NCBI RefSeq assembly: GCF_021538895.1
Contig: NZ_JADDRL010000069.1
Coordinates: forward strand, 1 to 53,378
Direction: 5' to 3'
Source: Streptomyces olivochromogenes
GTDB lineage: Bacteria; Actinomycetota; Actinomycetes; Streptomycetales; Streptomycetaceae
Length of the DNA: 53,378 nt
In this document: piece after piece, positions 15,434 to 23,483 of the stretch
How positions within the stretch are numbered: the first letter of the stretch is position 1
How the letters are laid out: every line of letters begins with the position of its first letter
The notes under the pieces: model-generated
The model's database searches: none
What the model was told of the DNA's origin: nothing
What the model saw: only the letters and a program-made list of their open reading frames with translations
Position numbers and translations under genes: made by a program

Positions 15434-17872
15434 ATGAGCAGCAGGAAACCCTGGCCGAGAAGGCTGGCCACCGGCGCCGTCGCGCTGCTGTGCGCCGGCC
15501 TGATCCAGGCCGTGCCGCAGACCGCGACGGCGGCCCCCACCCGGTACGAGGCCGAGAGCGCCGCCTACACCACCGGCTCCACCGTGGACAGCAACTACGC
15601 CGGCTACTCCGGCACCGGCTTCGTCAACACCCCCAACACGGTGGGCAGTTACCTCGAATTCACGGTCGACGCGCCGAGCGCGGGCACCGCGAGCCTCGCC
15701 CTGCGCTACGGCAACGGCACCACCGCGGACCGCCCGGCCGACCTCGCCGTCAACGGCACCGTCGTGAAGGCCGGCTACTCCTTCCCGTCGACCACCACCT
15801 GGGACGCGTGGACCACCACGAGCACGACCGTCCCCGTCACCGCCGGAACCAACAGGATCCGGCTGACCGCGACCGCCGCCGGCGGACTCGCCAACATCGA
15901 CTACGCCGAACTCGAATCCGTCACGGCCGCCACGGACTACCAGGCCGAGGACGCCACGATCGCGCAGGGCACGGTGGCCACGAACCACACCGGCTACACC
16001 GGCAGCGGCTTCGTCGACTACACCAACGTCACCGGCTCCTCCGTCGAGTTCACCGTCGGCGCGGCGAGCGCGGGCAGCGCCTCCCTCGCGCTCCGGTACG
16101 CCAACGGCACCACCGCCGACCGGCCGATGGACATCTCCGTCAACGGCACCGTCGTCGCCTCCGGCGTCTCCTTCCCGCCCACCACGAACTGGGACACCTG
16201 GGCCACGAAGACCGTGGGCGCGAACCTGACGGCGGGCAGCAACAAGATCCGCGCCACCGCCACCACCGCGGGCGGCGGCCCCAACCTCGACCGGCTGACC
16301 GTCGGCGCGGCGGCCGACACCCAGGCGCCGAGCCGCCCCGGCCGGCCCAGCTGTTCCGCGATCACCGAGAACGGCCTGACCCTCGCCTGGGGCGCCTCGA
16401 CCGACAACGTCGGCGTGACGGCGTACGACCTCTACGAGCACGGCAACAAGATCGGTGAGGCGGCGGGCGACGCCACCTCCAAGGACCTCACCGGGCTGAG
16501 CCCCAACACCACCTACAACCTGACCGTCATCGCCCGCGACGCGGCCGGCAACGCCTCCCCGGCCAGCCCCGTCGTCGACTGCACCACCAAGCCCAGCACC
16601 GACACCACCCCGCCGACCACGCCGGGCACCCTCGCGGCCGCCGACGTCACGGCGAACAGCGTCGGCCTGAGCTGGGGCGCGTCCACGGACGACCGGGCAG
16701 TCACCGCGTACGACGTGCGCAGCGGCACCACCGTCTACAAGACCGTCACCAGCGGCACGTCGACCACCCTCACCGGGCTCGCCTGCGACAGCCCCTACGC
16801 GCTGACCGTCGTCGCCCGCGACGCGGCGGGCAACGTCTCCCAGCCGAGCAACACGGTGAACTTCACGACCAAGGCCTGCGCCACGGACGGCGGTGTCCCG
16901 TCCTCCATCGCCACGCTCTCCACCGGCTGGACCATCCCCTGGGGCACCTACTGGATGCCCGACGGACAGTCCGCGCTGATCACCGAGCGGGACGACTTCC
17001 GCGTCTGGAAGATCACCAAGAGCGGCACCAGGACCCAGGTCGGCACCGTGCCCAACGCCGTCACCACCAACGGCGAGGGCGGCCTGCTCGGCGTCGCCGT
17101 CGACCCCAAGTGGGACACCAACCACTACGTCTACTTCATGCACACGGCGTCCGAGGGCAACCGGGTCGTCCGCATGACCTACAACGGCACCTCGCTCACC
17201 GACTACAAGGTCCTGCTCCAGGGCATCAAGAAGAACCGCTACCACAACGGCGGCCGCCTCGCCTTCGGCCCCGACGGCTATCTGTACGTCTCCACCGGCG
17301 AGGCCCAGACGCCCGACCTGGCGCAGGACAAGAACTCCCTCAACGGCAAGATCCTGCGCATGACGACGGACGGCAAGGCGGCCCCCGGCAACCCGTTCGG
17401 CAACTACGTCTACAGCTACGGCCACCGCAATCCGCAGGGCCTCGCCTTCGACCGCGGCGGACGGCTGTGGGAGGCGGAGTTCGGCAACAGTTCCAAGGAC
17501 GAGCTCAACCTCATCAAGCCCGGCGCCAACTACGGCTGGCCGACCTGCGAGGGCAACTGCAGCGTCTCCGGCATGACCAACCCCAAGGCCACCTGGAACG
17601 TCTCCGAGGCCTCACCGAGCGGCATCGCCATCGTCCGCAACGTCGTCTACATGGCGTCCCTGCGCGGCGAACGCCTGTGGCGCATCCCGATCAACGGCGA
17701 CAACGAGAGCGTCGGCACACCGACCGCGTACTACGTCGGCACCTACGGCCGGCTGCGAACGGTCACCAAGGTGCCGGGCGCCGACCAGCTGTGGCTGTCG
17801 ACCACCAACTGCGACAACAACGGAGGTGCGGCGGACGGATCCGACAAGATCTTCCGCGTGAGCATCGGCTGA
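15434..17872 (+). CDS. Secreted PQQ-dependent sugar dehydrogenase with two CBM35 and two FnIII domains
   Basis: 812 aa. A signal peptide runs to about residue 35. Tandem CBM35 modules sit at about 37-165 and 168-290, two fibronectin III domains at about 295-385 and 390-482, then a glucose/sorbosone dehydrogenase six-bladed propeller at about 487-812. Propeller motifs are EGGLLGVAVDP, RYHNGGRLAFGPDGYLYVSTGEA (general base H604), YGHRNPQGLAFD (cofactor-contacting Arg) and KDELNLIKPGANYGWP. These match soluble PQQ aldose/pyranose dehydrogenases (PF07995; compare CAZy AA12). It oxidises sugars or chain ends outside the cell, passing electrons to an unknown acceptor. ATG 15434 follows GGAGG. PQQ genes lie 12 kb upstream in the same locus, giving a source for the cofactor. 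Confidence 0.87.
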   Translation: MSSRKPWPRRLATGAVALLCAGLIQAVPQTATAAPTRYEAESAAYTTGSTVDSNYAGYSGTGFVNTPNTVGSYLEFTVDAPSAGTASLALRYGNGTTADRPADLAVNGTVVKAGYSFPSTTTWDAWTTTSTTVPVTAGTNRIRLTATAAGGLANIDYAELESVTAATDYQAEDATIAQGTVATNHTGYTGSGFVDYTNVTGSSVEFTVGAASAGSASLALRYANGTTADRPMDISVNGTVVASGVSFPPTTNWDTWATKTVGANLTAGSNKIRATATTAGGGPNLDRLTVGAAADTQAPSRPGRPSCSAITENGLTLAWGASTDNVGVTAYDLYEHGNKIGEAAGDATSKDLTGLSPNTTYNLTVIARDAAGNASPASPVVDCTTKPSTDTTPPTTPGTLAAADVTANSVGLSWGASTDDRAVTAYDVRSGTTVYKTVTSGTSTTLTGLACDSPYALTVVARDAAGNVSQPSNTVNFTTKACATDGGVPSSIATLSTGWTIPWGTYWMPDGQSALITERDDFRVWKITKSGTRTQVGTVPNAVTTNGEGGLLGVAVDPKWDTNHYVYFMHTASEGNRVVRMTYNGTSLTDYKVLLQGIKKNRYHNGGRLAFGPDGYLYVSTGEAQTPDLAQDKNSLNGKILRMTTDGKAAPGNPFGNYVYSYGHRNPQGLAFDRGGRLWEAEFGNSSKDELNLIKPGANYGWPTCEGNCSVSGMTNPKATWNVSEASPSGIAIVRNVVYMASLRGERLWRIPINGDNESVGTPTAYYVGTYGRLRTVTKVPGADQLWLSTTNCDNNGGAADGSDKIFRVSIG

Positions 17873-17878
17873 CGCGTG

Positions 17879-19705
17879 TCAGGCCCGGTACAGGGCCTCC
17901 ACCTCGTTGGCGTAGGCGTTCTCGATCGCCTTGCGCTTCAGCTTCAGCGACGGGGTGAGCAGACCGTGTTCCTCGGTGAACGGCTGGGCCAGTATCCGGA
18001 ACGTGCGAATCGACTCGGCCTGAGAGACGAGGGTGTTGGCGGCGACCACCGCGCGCCGCACCTCCGTCTCCAGGTCGGGGTCGCGCACCAGCTCGGCCGG
18101 GGACAGCTGCGGCTTGTTGCGCATCTGCAGCCAGTGCTCCACGGCCTCGGTGTCCAGCGTGACCAGGGCGGCGATGTACGGGCGGTCGTTGCCGACCACG
18201 ATGCACTGGTTGACCAGCGGATGGTCGCGGACCCGCTCCTCCAGCACCCCGGGCGAGACGCTCTTGCCGCCGGAGGTCACCAGGATCTCCTTCTTGCGGC
18301 CGGTGATGGTGAGGTAGCCGTCCTCGTCGAGGTTGCCGATGTCCCCGGTGGCCAGCCAGCCGTCGTGCAGGGTCGCGTCGGTGGCCTTCTGGTTGTTGAG
18401 GTAGCCCTGGAAGATCTGGCCGCCGTGCAGCCAGATCTCCCCGTCGTCCGCGATGTGCACCGTCGTGCCCGGGACGGCCTGCCCGACCGTGCCGTAGCGG
18501 GTGCGCTCGGGCGGGTTGGCGGTGGCGGCCGCGGTCGACTCGGTGAGGCCGTAGCCCTCGTAGATCTGCACGCCGGCACCCGCGAAGAACAGGCCGAGGC
18601 GGCGGTCCATCGCCGAACCACCGGACATCGCGTTGCGGATCCGGCCGCCCATCGCCGCGCGCACCTTCGCGTAGACCAGCTTCTCGAAGAGCTGGTGCTG
18701 CATGCGCAGACCCGCCGAGGGGCCCGGCCCGGTGCCCCAGGCCTTGGCCTCCACCGCCTCCGCGTACTTCACCGCGATGTCGACGGCCTTCTCGAACGGC
18801 CCGGCCTTGCCCTCCTTCTCGGCCTTGCGGCGGGCCGAATTGAACACCTTCTCGAAGATGTACGGCACCGCGAGGATGAAGGTCGGCCGGAAGGCCGCCA
18901 GGTCGGGCAGCAGGGCGGCGGCGTTCAGCTGCGGCTGGTGCCCGAAGCGGACCCCGCCGCGGATCGCGGCCACCTCGACCATGCGGCCGAAGACGTGCGC
19001 CAGCGGCAGGAACAGCAGCGTCGACGCCTCGTCGCCCTTCTTGGAGTGGAACACCGGCTCCCAGCGGCCGATCATCGTGTCCGCCTCGAACATGAAGTTC
19101 CCGTGCGACAGGACACAGCCCTTGGGGCGGCCCGTGGTGCCCGAGGTGTAGATGATCGTGGCGATGGAGTCGGGGGTCACCGCCTGCCGGTGCCGGTGCA
19201 CCATCTCGTCGTCGAGGTGCGCACCGGCGTCGTACAGCTCCTGCACCGCGCCCGAGTCCAGCTGCCACAGCTGGCGCAGCTGGGGCAGCCGGTCGATGAC
19301 GGTGGCGATCGTCATCGCGTGGTCCTCGTGCTCCACGATCGCGGCTGTGCACTCGGCGTCGTACAGCATCCAGAAGCACTGCTCGGCGGACGAGGTGGGA
19401 TAGACCGGCACCACCTGGGCGCCGATCGTCCACAGCGCGAAGTCGAACAGGGTCCACTCGTAGCGGGTACGGGACATGATGGCGACCCGGTCGCCGAAGC
19501 GGACACCGCGCGCCAGCAGGCCCTTGGCCAGGGCGAGGACCTCGTCCCGGAACTCGGCGGAGGTCACGTCGCGCCACTCGCCGAACTCGTCCTTACGGCC
19601 CAGTGCGACGTGGAGGGGGTCCTTCAGGGCATGGTCGAACACGACGTCGGCCAGGCCGCCCACCGGCGGCGCCGACGCCAACGGAGGGTTGGTGAACTCG
19701 CGCAA
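17879..19705 (-). CDS. Long-chain fatty-acid--CoA ligase (FadD15-like)
   Basis: 608-aa AMP-forming acyl-CoA synthetase activating fatty acids with ATP and CoA. Signature IIYTSGTTGRPKGCVLSHGN (P-loop), then a large N-domain with GYGLTESTAA, TGDIGNLDEDGYLTITGRKKEILVTSGGK-type hinge and C-terminal LTPSLKLKRKAIENAY carrying the catalytic Lys region. Start TTG 19705 (M-R-E-F-T-N-P-P) has GGGAG upstream. No alternative ATG or GTG near the conserved N-terminus fits better. It ends 6 bp from the convergent PQQ dehydrogenase stop, with no obvious hairpin between them. Confidence 0.93.
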   Translation of the reverse strand: MREFTNPPLASAPPVGGLADVVFDHALKDPLHVALGRKDEFGEWRDVTSAEFRDEVLALAKGLLARGVRFGDRVAIMSRTRYEWTLFDFALWTIGAQVVPVYPTSSAEQCFWMLYDAECTAAIVEHEDHAMTIATVIDRLPQLRQLWQLDSGAVQELYDAGAHLDDEMVHRHRQAVTPDSIATIIYTSGTTGRPKGCVLSHGNFMFEADTMIGRWEPVFHSKKGDEASTLLFLPLAHVFGRMVEVAAIRGGVRFGHQPQLNAAALLPDLAAFRPTFILAVPYIFEKVFNSARRKAEKEGKAGPFEKAVDIAVKYAEAVEAKAWGTGPGPSAGLRMQHQLFEKLVYAKVRAAMGGRIRNAMSGGSAMDRRLGLFFAGAGVQIYEGYGLTESTAAATANPPERTRYGTVGQAVPGTTVHIADDGEIWLHGGQIFQGYLNNQKATDATLHDGWLATGDIGNLDEDGYLTITGRKKEILVTSGGKSVSPGVLEERVRDHPLVNQCIVVGNDRPYIAALVTLDTEAVEHWLQMRNKPQLSPAELVRDPDLETEVRRAVVAANTLVSQAESIRTFRILAQPFTEEHGLLTPSLKLKRKAIENAYANEVEALYRA

Positions 19706-20008
19706 ACCCCGCTCCCGCTCGTCGCTCCTCAGTGGCGCCCCCGGTCAGCGCCGTGAAAGCTACCCCACCGGAGGTCAGTACGGGAGGGGGTGCGAAAACG
19801 AGCAATACTCACGTATGGTCCGGCCGTCGCCTGGAAAATGCGCTCACATGCGGAAGGGTCGGACAGAATGCTTACGGTTCAGTAAGTTTCGCGGCCGTAA
19901 TCTCCACTGAATCTGTACGACCCGATTACCCCGGTACGAGGCCGCCCGCCGGCGGATTCCACCCGGTCAGCCGCCGTGCGCGGGCGCCTTCCTCGGCACG
20001 GCTGCCCG
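19706..20008. other. Intergenic region upstream of the acyl-CoA ligase
   Basis: 303 bp with no credible gene. On the minus strand TAGCTT (19757-19762) is a plausible -10 for the ligase; no good -35 is visible. The stretch 19795-19925 is less GC-rich than the surroundings and includes gcttacggttcagtaag, but I see no clear hairpin or operator. Confidence 0.4.
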
Positions 20009-20878
20009 CTATCCGCCGCGCCGCCCCAGCCGCTCCCCGCCGGCCAGGATCGCCGCTGCCAGGGCGTCGGCCGGTGCCTGGGGCGAGGCCCGGCGCGGTC
20101 CGTGCACCAGCACGAAGTCGACCGTGCCCAGCTCCGGCAGCCCCGCCCGCTCCGGCACCCGGAACAGCCCGGGCGGGATCAGCTTGCGGGAGTGCGCCAT
20201 CACGCCCAGTCCGGCCCGGGCCGCCGCGATCAGGCCGTTGAGGCTGCCGCTCGTGCACACGACGCGCCACTGCCGGCCCTGCCGCTCCAGCGCCTCCAGG
20301 GCCAGGGCGCGGGTGATGCCCGGCGGCGGGTAGACGATCAGCGGCACGGGACGGTCGGGGTCCAGCCGGAGCCGCTCCGCGCCGATCCACACCAGCTCGT
20401 CGTGCCAGACCGGCTCGCCGAGCGGATCCTCCGGGCGCCGCTTGGCCAGCACCAGGTCCAGCTTCCCGGCCGCCAGCTGCGCGTGCAGGGTGCCGGACAG
20501 CTCGACGGTCAGCTCCAGGTCGACCTCGGGGTGGTCGTACCGGAAGCCCTCCAGGATCTCCGGCAGCCGGGTCAGCACGAAGTCCTCCGACGCCCCGAAG
20601 CGCAGCCGGCCGCGCACCCGGGTGCCCGTGAAGAACGCCGACGCCTGCTCGTGCACCTCCAGGATCCGGCGCGCGAAACCGAGCATCGCCTCGCCGTCCT
20701 CGGTCAGCTCCACCGAGTGGGTGTCGCGGGAGAACAGCTGACGCCCGGTCGCGTCCTCCAGGCGGCGCACGTGCTGGCTGACGGTGGACTGGCGCAGGCC
20801 GAGCCGCCGGGCCGCCTGCGTGAAGCTCAGCGTCTGGGCGACGGCCAGGAACGTCCGCAGGTGAGAGGGGTCGTACAC
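20009..20878 (-). CDS. LysR-family transcriptional regulator
   Basis: 289 aa. N-terminal winged HTH (HLRTFLAVAQTLSFTQAARRLGLRQSTVSQHVRRLEDATGRQLFSR) and a C-terminal periplasmic-binding-protein-like effector domain (FGASEDFVLTRLPEILEGF onward). Start GTG 20878. It is divergent from the BASS transporter gene with a short intergenic region, the standard arrangement for a LysR protein controlling its neighbour. The effector is unknown. Confidence 0.93.
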   Translation of the reverse strand: MYDPSHLRTFLAVAQTLSFTQAARRLGLRQSTVSQHVRRLEDATGRQLFSRDTHSVELTEDGEAMLGFARRILEVHEQASAFFTGTRVRGRLRFGASEDFVLTRLPEILEGFRYDHPEVDLELTVELSGTLHAQLAAGKLDLVLAKRRPEDPLGEPVWHDELVWIGAERLRLDPDRPVPLIVYPPPGITRALALEALERQGRQWRVVCTSGSLNGLIAAARAGLGVMAHSRKLIPPGLFRVPERAGLPELGTVDFVLVHGPRRASPQAPADALAAAILAGGERLGRRGG

Positions 20879-21011
20879 ACCGCCAGGTTATCGCGCAACG
20901 CGATGACAGTCAGAGTGGTGTGCGGGATTCCCGATCGGCAGGGTGAGGAGGACGATGGAGGAGGGCCCCGCGGCCCCGCACCCTCACCTGACGTACAGCA
21001 AGTGGAGCACC

Positions 21012-22052
21012 GTGAAACGCCTGCGCCGGCCGAGTCGGATGCCGATCGACCCGTACATCCTGCTGCTGCTCGGGACCGTGGGCCTCGCGGCGCTCTTCCC
21101 GGCCCGGGGCACCGCGGCCGACGTGGCCTCCGGCGCCTCCACGGCCGCGATCGCGTTCCTCTTCTTCCTCTACGGCGTCCGTCTGTCCACCCGGGAGGCG
21201 CTGGACGGACTGCGCCACTGGCGGCTCCACGTCACCGTTCTGGCCTGCACCTTCGTCGTCTTCCCGGTGCTCGGTCTGGCCGCCCGCGGGCTGGTGCCCG
21301 TCCTGCTGACCCACCCGCTCTACCAGGGGCTGCTGTTCCTCACCCTGGTGCCGTCGACGATCCAGTCGTCGATCGCGTTCACCTCGATCGCCCGCGGCAA
21401 CGTGCCCGCCGCGATCTGTGCCGGCTCCTTCTCCTCGCTCGTCGGCATCGTCCTCACCCCGCTGCTCGCGGCCGTGCTGCTCGGCGGCAACGGGGCCGGC
21501 TTCTCCACCGACTCGCTGGTCAAGATCGTGCTGCAGCTGCTGGTGCCGTTCCTCGCCGGACAGCTGCTGCGCCCCTGGATCGGCGGCTTCGTCACCCGGC
21601 ACAAGAAGGTCCTCGGCCTCGTCGACCGCGCCTCGATCCTGCTCGTCGTCTACACCGCCTTCAGCGAGGGCATGGTCCAGGGCATCTGGCACCAGGTCAG
21701 TCCCGCCCGGCTGGCCGGACTGCTCGCCGTCGAGGCCGCGGTGCTGGCCGTGATGCTCGTGCTGACCTGGTACGGCGCCAAGGCGCTGCGCTTCGGCCGG
21801 GAGGACCGGATCGCCATCCAGTTCGCCGGCTCGAAGAAGTCCCTGGCCTCCGGGCTGCCGATGGCGAGCGTCCTGTTCGGCGCGCACGCCTCCCTGGCCG
21901 TGCTGCCGCTGATGCTCTTCCACCAGATGCAGCTGATGGTGTGCGCGGTCATCGCCAAGCGCCGGGCCCGCGACCCGCGGGAGGTCACTCCGCCGGCCGC
22001 GCCGGACGCAGGGTCACGAACCGCGGTCGGTAGCGGTCCACGTTCCCGCTGA
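21012..22052 (+). CDS. Bile acid:sodium symporter (BASS) family transporter
   Basis: About 346-aa integral membrane protein with some 9-10 hydrophobic segments (PYILLLLGTVGLAALFP, AIAFLFFLYGVRLS, VTVLACTFVVFPVLGL and others). It carries the SBF-family LTLVPSTIQSSIAFTSIARGN and the late GSKKSLASGLPMASVLF motif. These are typical of the YfeH-like BASS branch, which exports or imports organic anions rather than bile acids. GTG 21012 starts at conserved VKRLRRPSRMPIDPY with GGAG upstream; ATG 20955 behind gaggagg is an alternative adding 19 residues. The 3' end overlaps the convergent downstream gene by 68 bp. Confidence 0.85.
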   Translation: MKRLRRPSRMPIDPYILLLLGTVGLAALFPARGTAADVASGASTAAIAFLFFLYGVRLSTREALDGLRHWRLHVTVLACTFVVFPVLGLAARGLVPVLLTHPLYQGLLFLTLVPSTIQSSIAFTSIARGNVPAAICAGSFSSLVGIVLTPLLAAVLLGGNGAGFSTDSLVKIVLQLLVPFLAGQLLRPWIGGFVTRHKKVLGLVDRASILLVVYTAFSEGMVQGIWHQVSPARLAGLLAVEAAVLAVMLVLTWYGAKALRFGREDRIAIQFAGSKKSLASGLPMASVLFGAHASLAVLPLMLFHQMQLMVCAVIAKRRARDPREVTPPAAPDAGSRTAVGSGPRSR

Positions 22053-23220
22053 GCCCCGCCGAGGCGGTCGTCGTCTCCAGCCAGTTCACGTCGTAGCTGA
22101 GCACCAGCCGTCCCCCGGCCGTGCCCAGTGCGGGATGCGCCTGCGGGTTGTACGCGGCCACCTGGCCGCCCGGCAGCGGCGGCGCGAAGCCCCGGCCCGG
22201 GCCGTGCCAGGGTCCGGTGGGGGAGCAGGCCCAGTACGAGGTGATCGTGGTCAGGCCCCGGGCGCCGGGCGCCATCGTGAACAGGACGTACGTCCGCCCG
22301 TCCCGGACCACCGAGAACGCGCTGCCCACCCCGGTGCGCCGCCCGCCCCCCAGCACCGGCCGCGCCCGGGCGGCGGCCGCCCACCCCGAGCCGTCCCAGT
22401 ACCGCCAGGCCGCCGGCTCGGCCAGCCGGCCCTCGGGCACCCGCGCGAGGTACGCCGACGCGGTCCGGCCCGCGGTCGCCTGCCCGTCGTCGCCGCCGAA
22501 GACGTACGTCCAGCCGCCCCGCGCGAGAAGCGTCGTGCCGAACAGGACGCGCCGCGTCGGGTCCGGGACGGGCTGCTGGTCGAGGACCCGCACCACCGAC
22601 TCGACGCGCAGGTCGGGCAGCGACAGCGTGGCGACCTCGGTGGCGGCGGGCACGCCGTAGATCCACGGGTACGGGCCCGCGGTCCGCACCCACAGCAGCA
22701 CCCGGAGGACCCGCTCGGCGGAGCCGGGGGAGCGGGGCTCGACACGGGCGGCGACCGGCCAGCGCCACTGCTGCGGGGCCGGGTCGGGAAAGAGCGGGGC
22801 GGGCAGGGTGGCCGCGAGGCGGCCCCGGTCCATCACGACCGCGGAGTTGCGCACCAGCGGGGCCGAGCCGTCGCGCCAGGGGTGCGGCTCGCCCGAGGGG
22901 CCGGGCGGGCCGTGCACCTGGCCCAGGTAGGTGTCGGAGAACAGCCACAGCAGCCGGCCGTCGGGCAGCCGCACCGAGTGGGTGCCGTCGCCGCCGGTCC
23001 AGTCGTCGGCGCGGGCCGGGTCGTCGCCGTAGCGGGCGAACTCGCCGGTGAGGGCGCCGTCGTACGCCCAGGAGGCGATGGTGCGGGGCGGGCAGGCGGC
23101 GCCGCCCTCCCGGTGCTGGTCCGCCGGGAGGGCGCTGAGCAGGACGGCCGCGAGGACCAGGGTCAGCAGCAGGCCGACCCCGGTCGCCGTCCGCCGGCGT
23201 GCTCGGGCGTCGTCGGGCAC
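21985..23220 (-). CDS. Secreted/lipid-free DUF4185-like beta-propeller protein
   Basis: About 411 aa. After a short Arg-rich N-terminus there is a strong hydrophobic signal or anchor (TGVGLLLTLVLAAVLLSAL). The rest reads like a five-bladed glycosidase-type propeller: DGTHSVRLPDGRLLWLFSDTY, RNSAVVMDRGRL, YVFGGDDG, FSVVRDGRTYVLFTMAPG, ITSYWACSPTGPWHGPG, AAYNPQAHPAL and LVLSYDVNW. Such motifs occur in DUF4185 and GH43-like proteins; no catalytic assignment can be made. GTG 23220 is chosen to start just outside the MITE-like repeat. Its upstream region is therefore the repeat element. Convergent overlap with the BASS gene is 68 bp. Confidence 0.65.
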   Translation of the reverse strand: MPDDARARRRTATGVGLLLTLVLAAVLLSALPADQHREGGAACPPRTIASWAYDGALTGEFARYGDDPARADDWTGGDGTHSVRLPDGRLLWLFSDTYLGQVHGPPGPSGEPHPWRDGSAPLVRNSAVVMDRGRLAATLPAPLFPDPAPQQWRWPVAARVEPRSPGSAERVLRVLLWVRTAGPYPWIYGVPAATEVATLSLPDLRVESVVRVLDQQPVPDPTRRVLFGTTLLARGGWTYVFGGDDGQATAGRTASAYLARVPEGRLAEPAAWRYWDGSGWAAAARARPVLGGGRRTGVGSAFSVVRDGRTYVLFTMAPGARGLTTITSYWACSPTGPWHGPGRGFAPPLPGGQVAAYNPQAHPALGTAGGRLVLSYDVNWLETTTASAGLSGNVDRYRPRFVTLRPARPAE

Positions 23221-23232
23221 GCCCAGGACCCT

Positions 23233-23483
23233 AGGGCCTGTCCGGCGGATCGTGCCGGAGACGCGGGGGCGGGCACGCCCTCCCCCAAGCTCTGCGAGCA
23301 GGGGGACCCCCAGGCGTTGTCGTCGGTTGCCGACTCCCCCAAGTTCTCGACTTCGCTCGAACAGGGGGACCCCCATCGCGTCGCCGCCCTCCTCCGCCTT
23401 GCAGCTGCACGCACCAGCCCCCGCTCACCTGCGCCGCATCGGCACCGTCGATCAACTCCGACCTGATCGGCCGGACAGGCCCT
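23233..23483. mobile_element. 251-bp MITE-like element with 19-bp terminal inverted repeats
   Basis: The left end AGGGCCTGTCCGGCGGATC (23233-23251) is repeated inverted at 23465-23483 with one mismatch. The interior holds two similar small hairpins (tcccccaag...aggggga, near 23280 and 23337) and no transposase. Similar ends and hairpins are scattered in Streptomyces genomes (recalled, not searched). No target duplication is visible. The right end lies inside the sialidase reading frame, contributing its last residues and stop. Confidence 0.7.

Noticed and set aside
15374..17425. A 683-aa minus-strand frame opposite the PQQ dehydrogenase
   Set aside because: Repeats of the CBM35 DNA give repetitive Gly/Val text. 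It has no start signal or conserved motif.
20910..21923. A 337-aa minus-strand frame opposite the BASS transporter
   Set aside because: Gln/Glu/Arg/Gly-rich text of the kind produced opposite hydrophobic membrane proteins.
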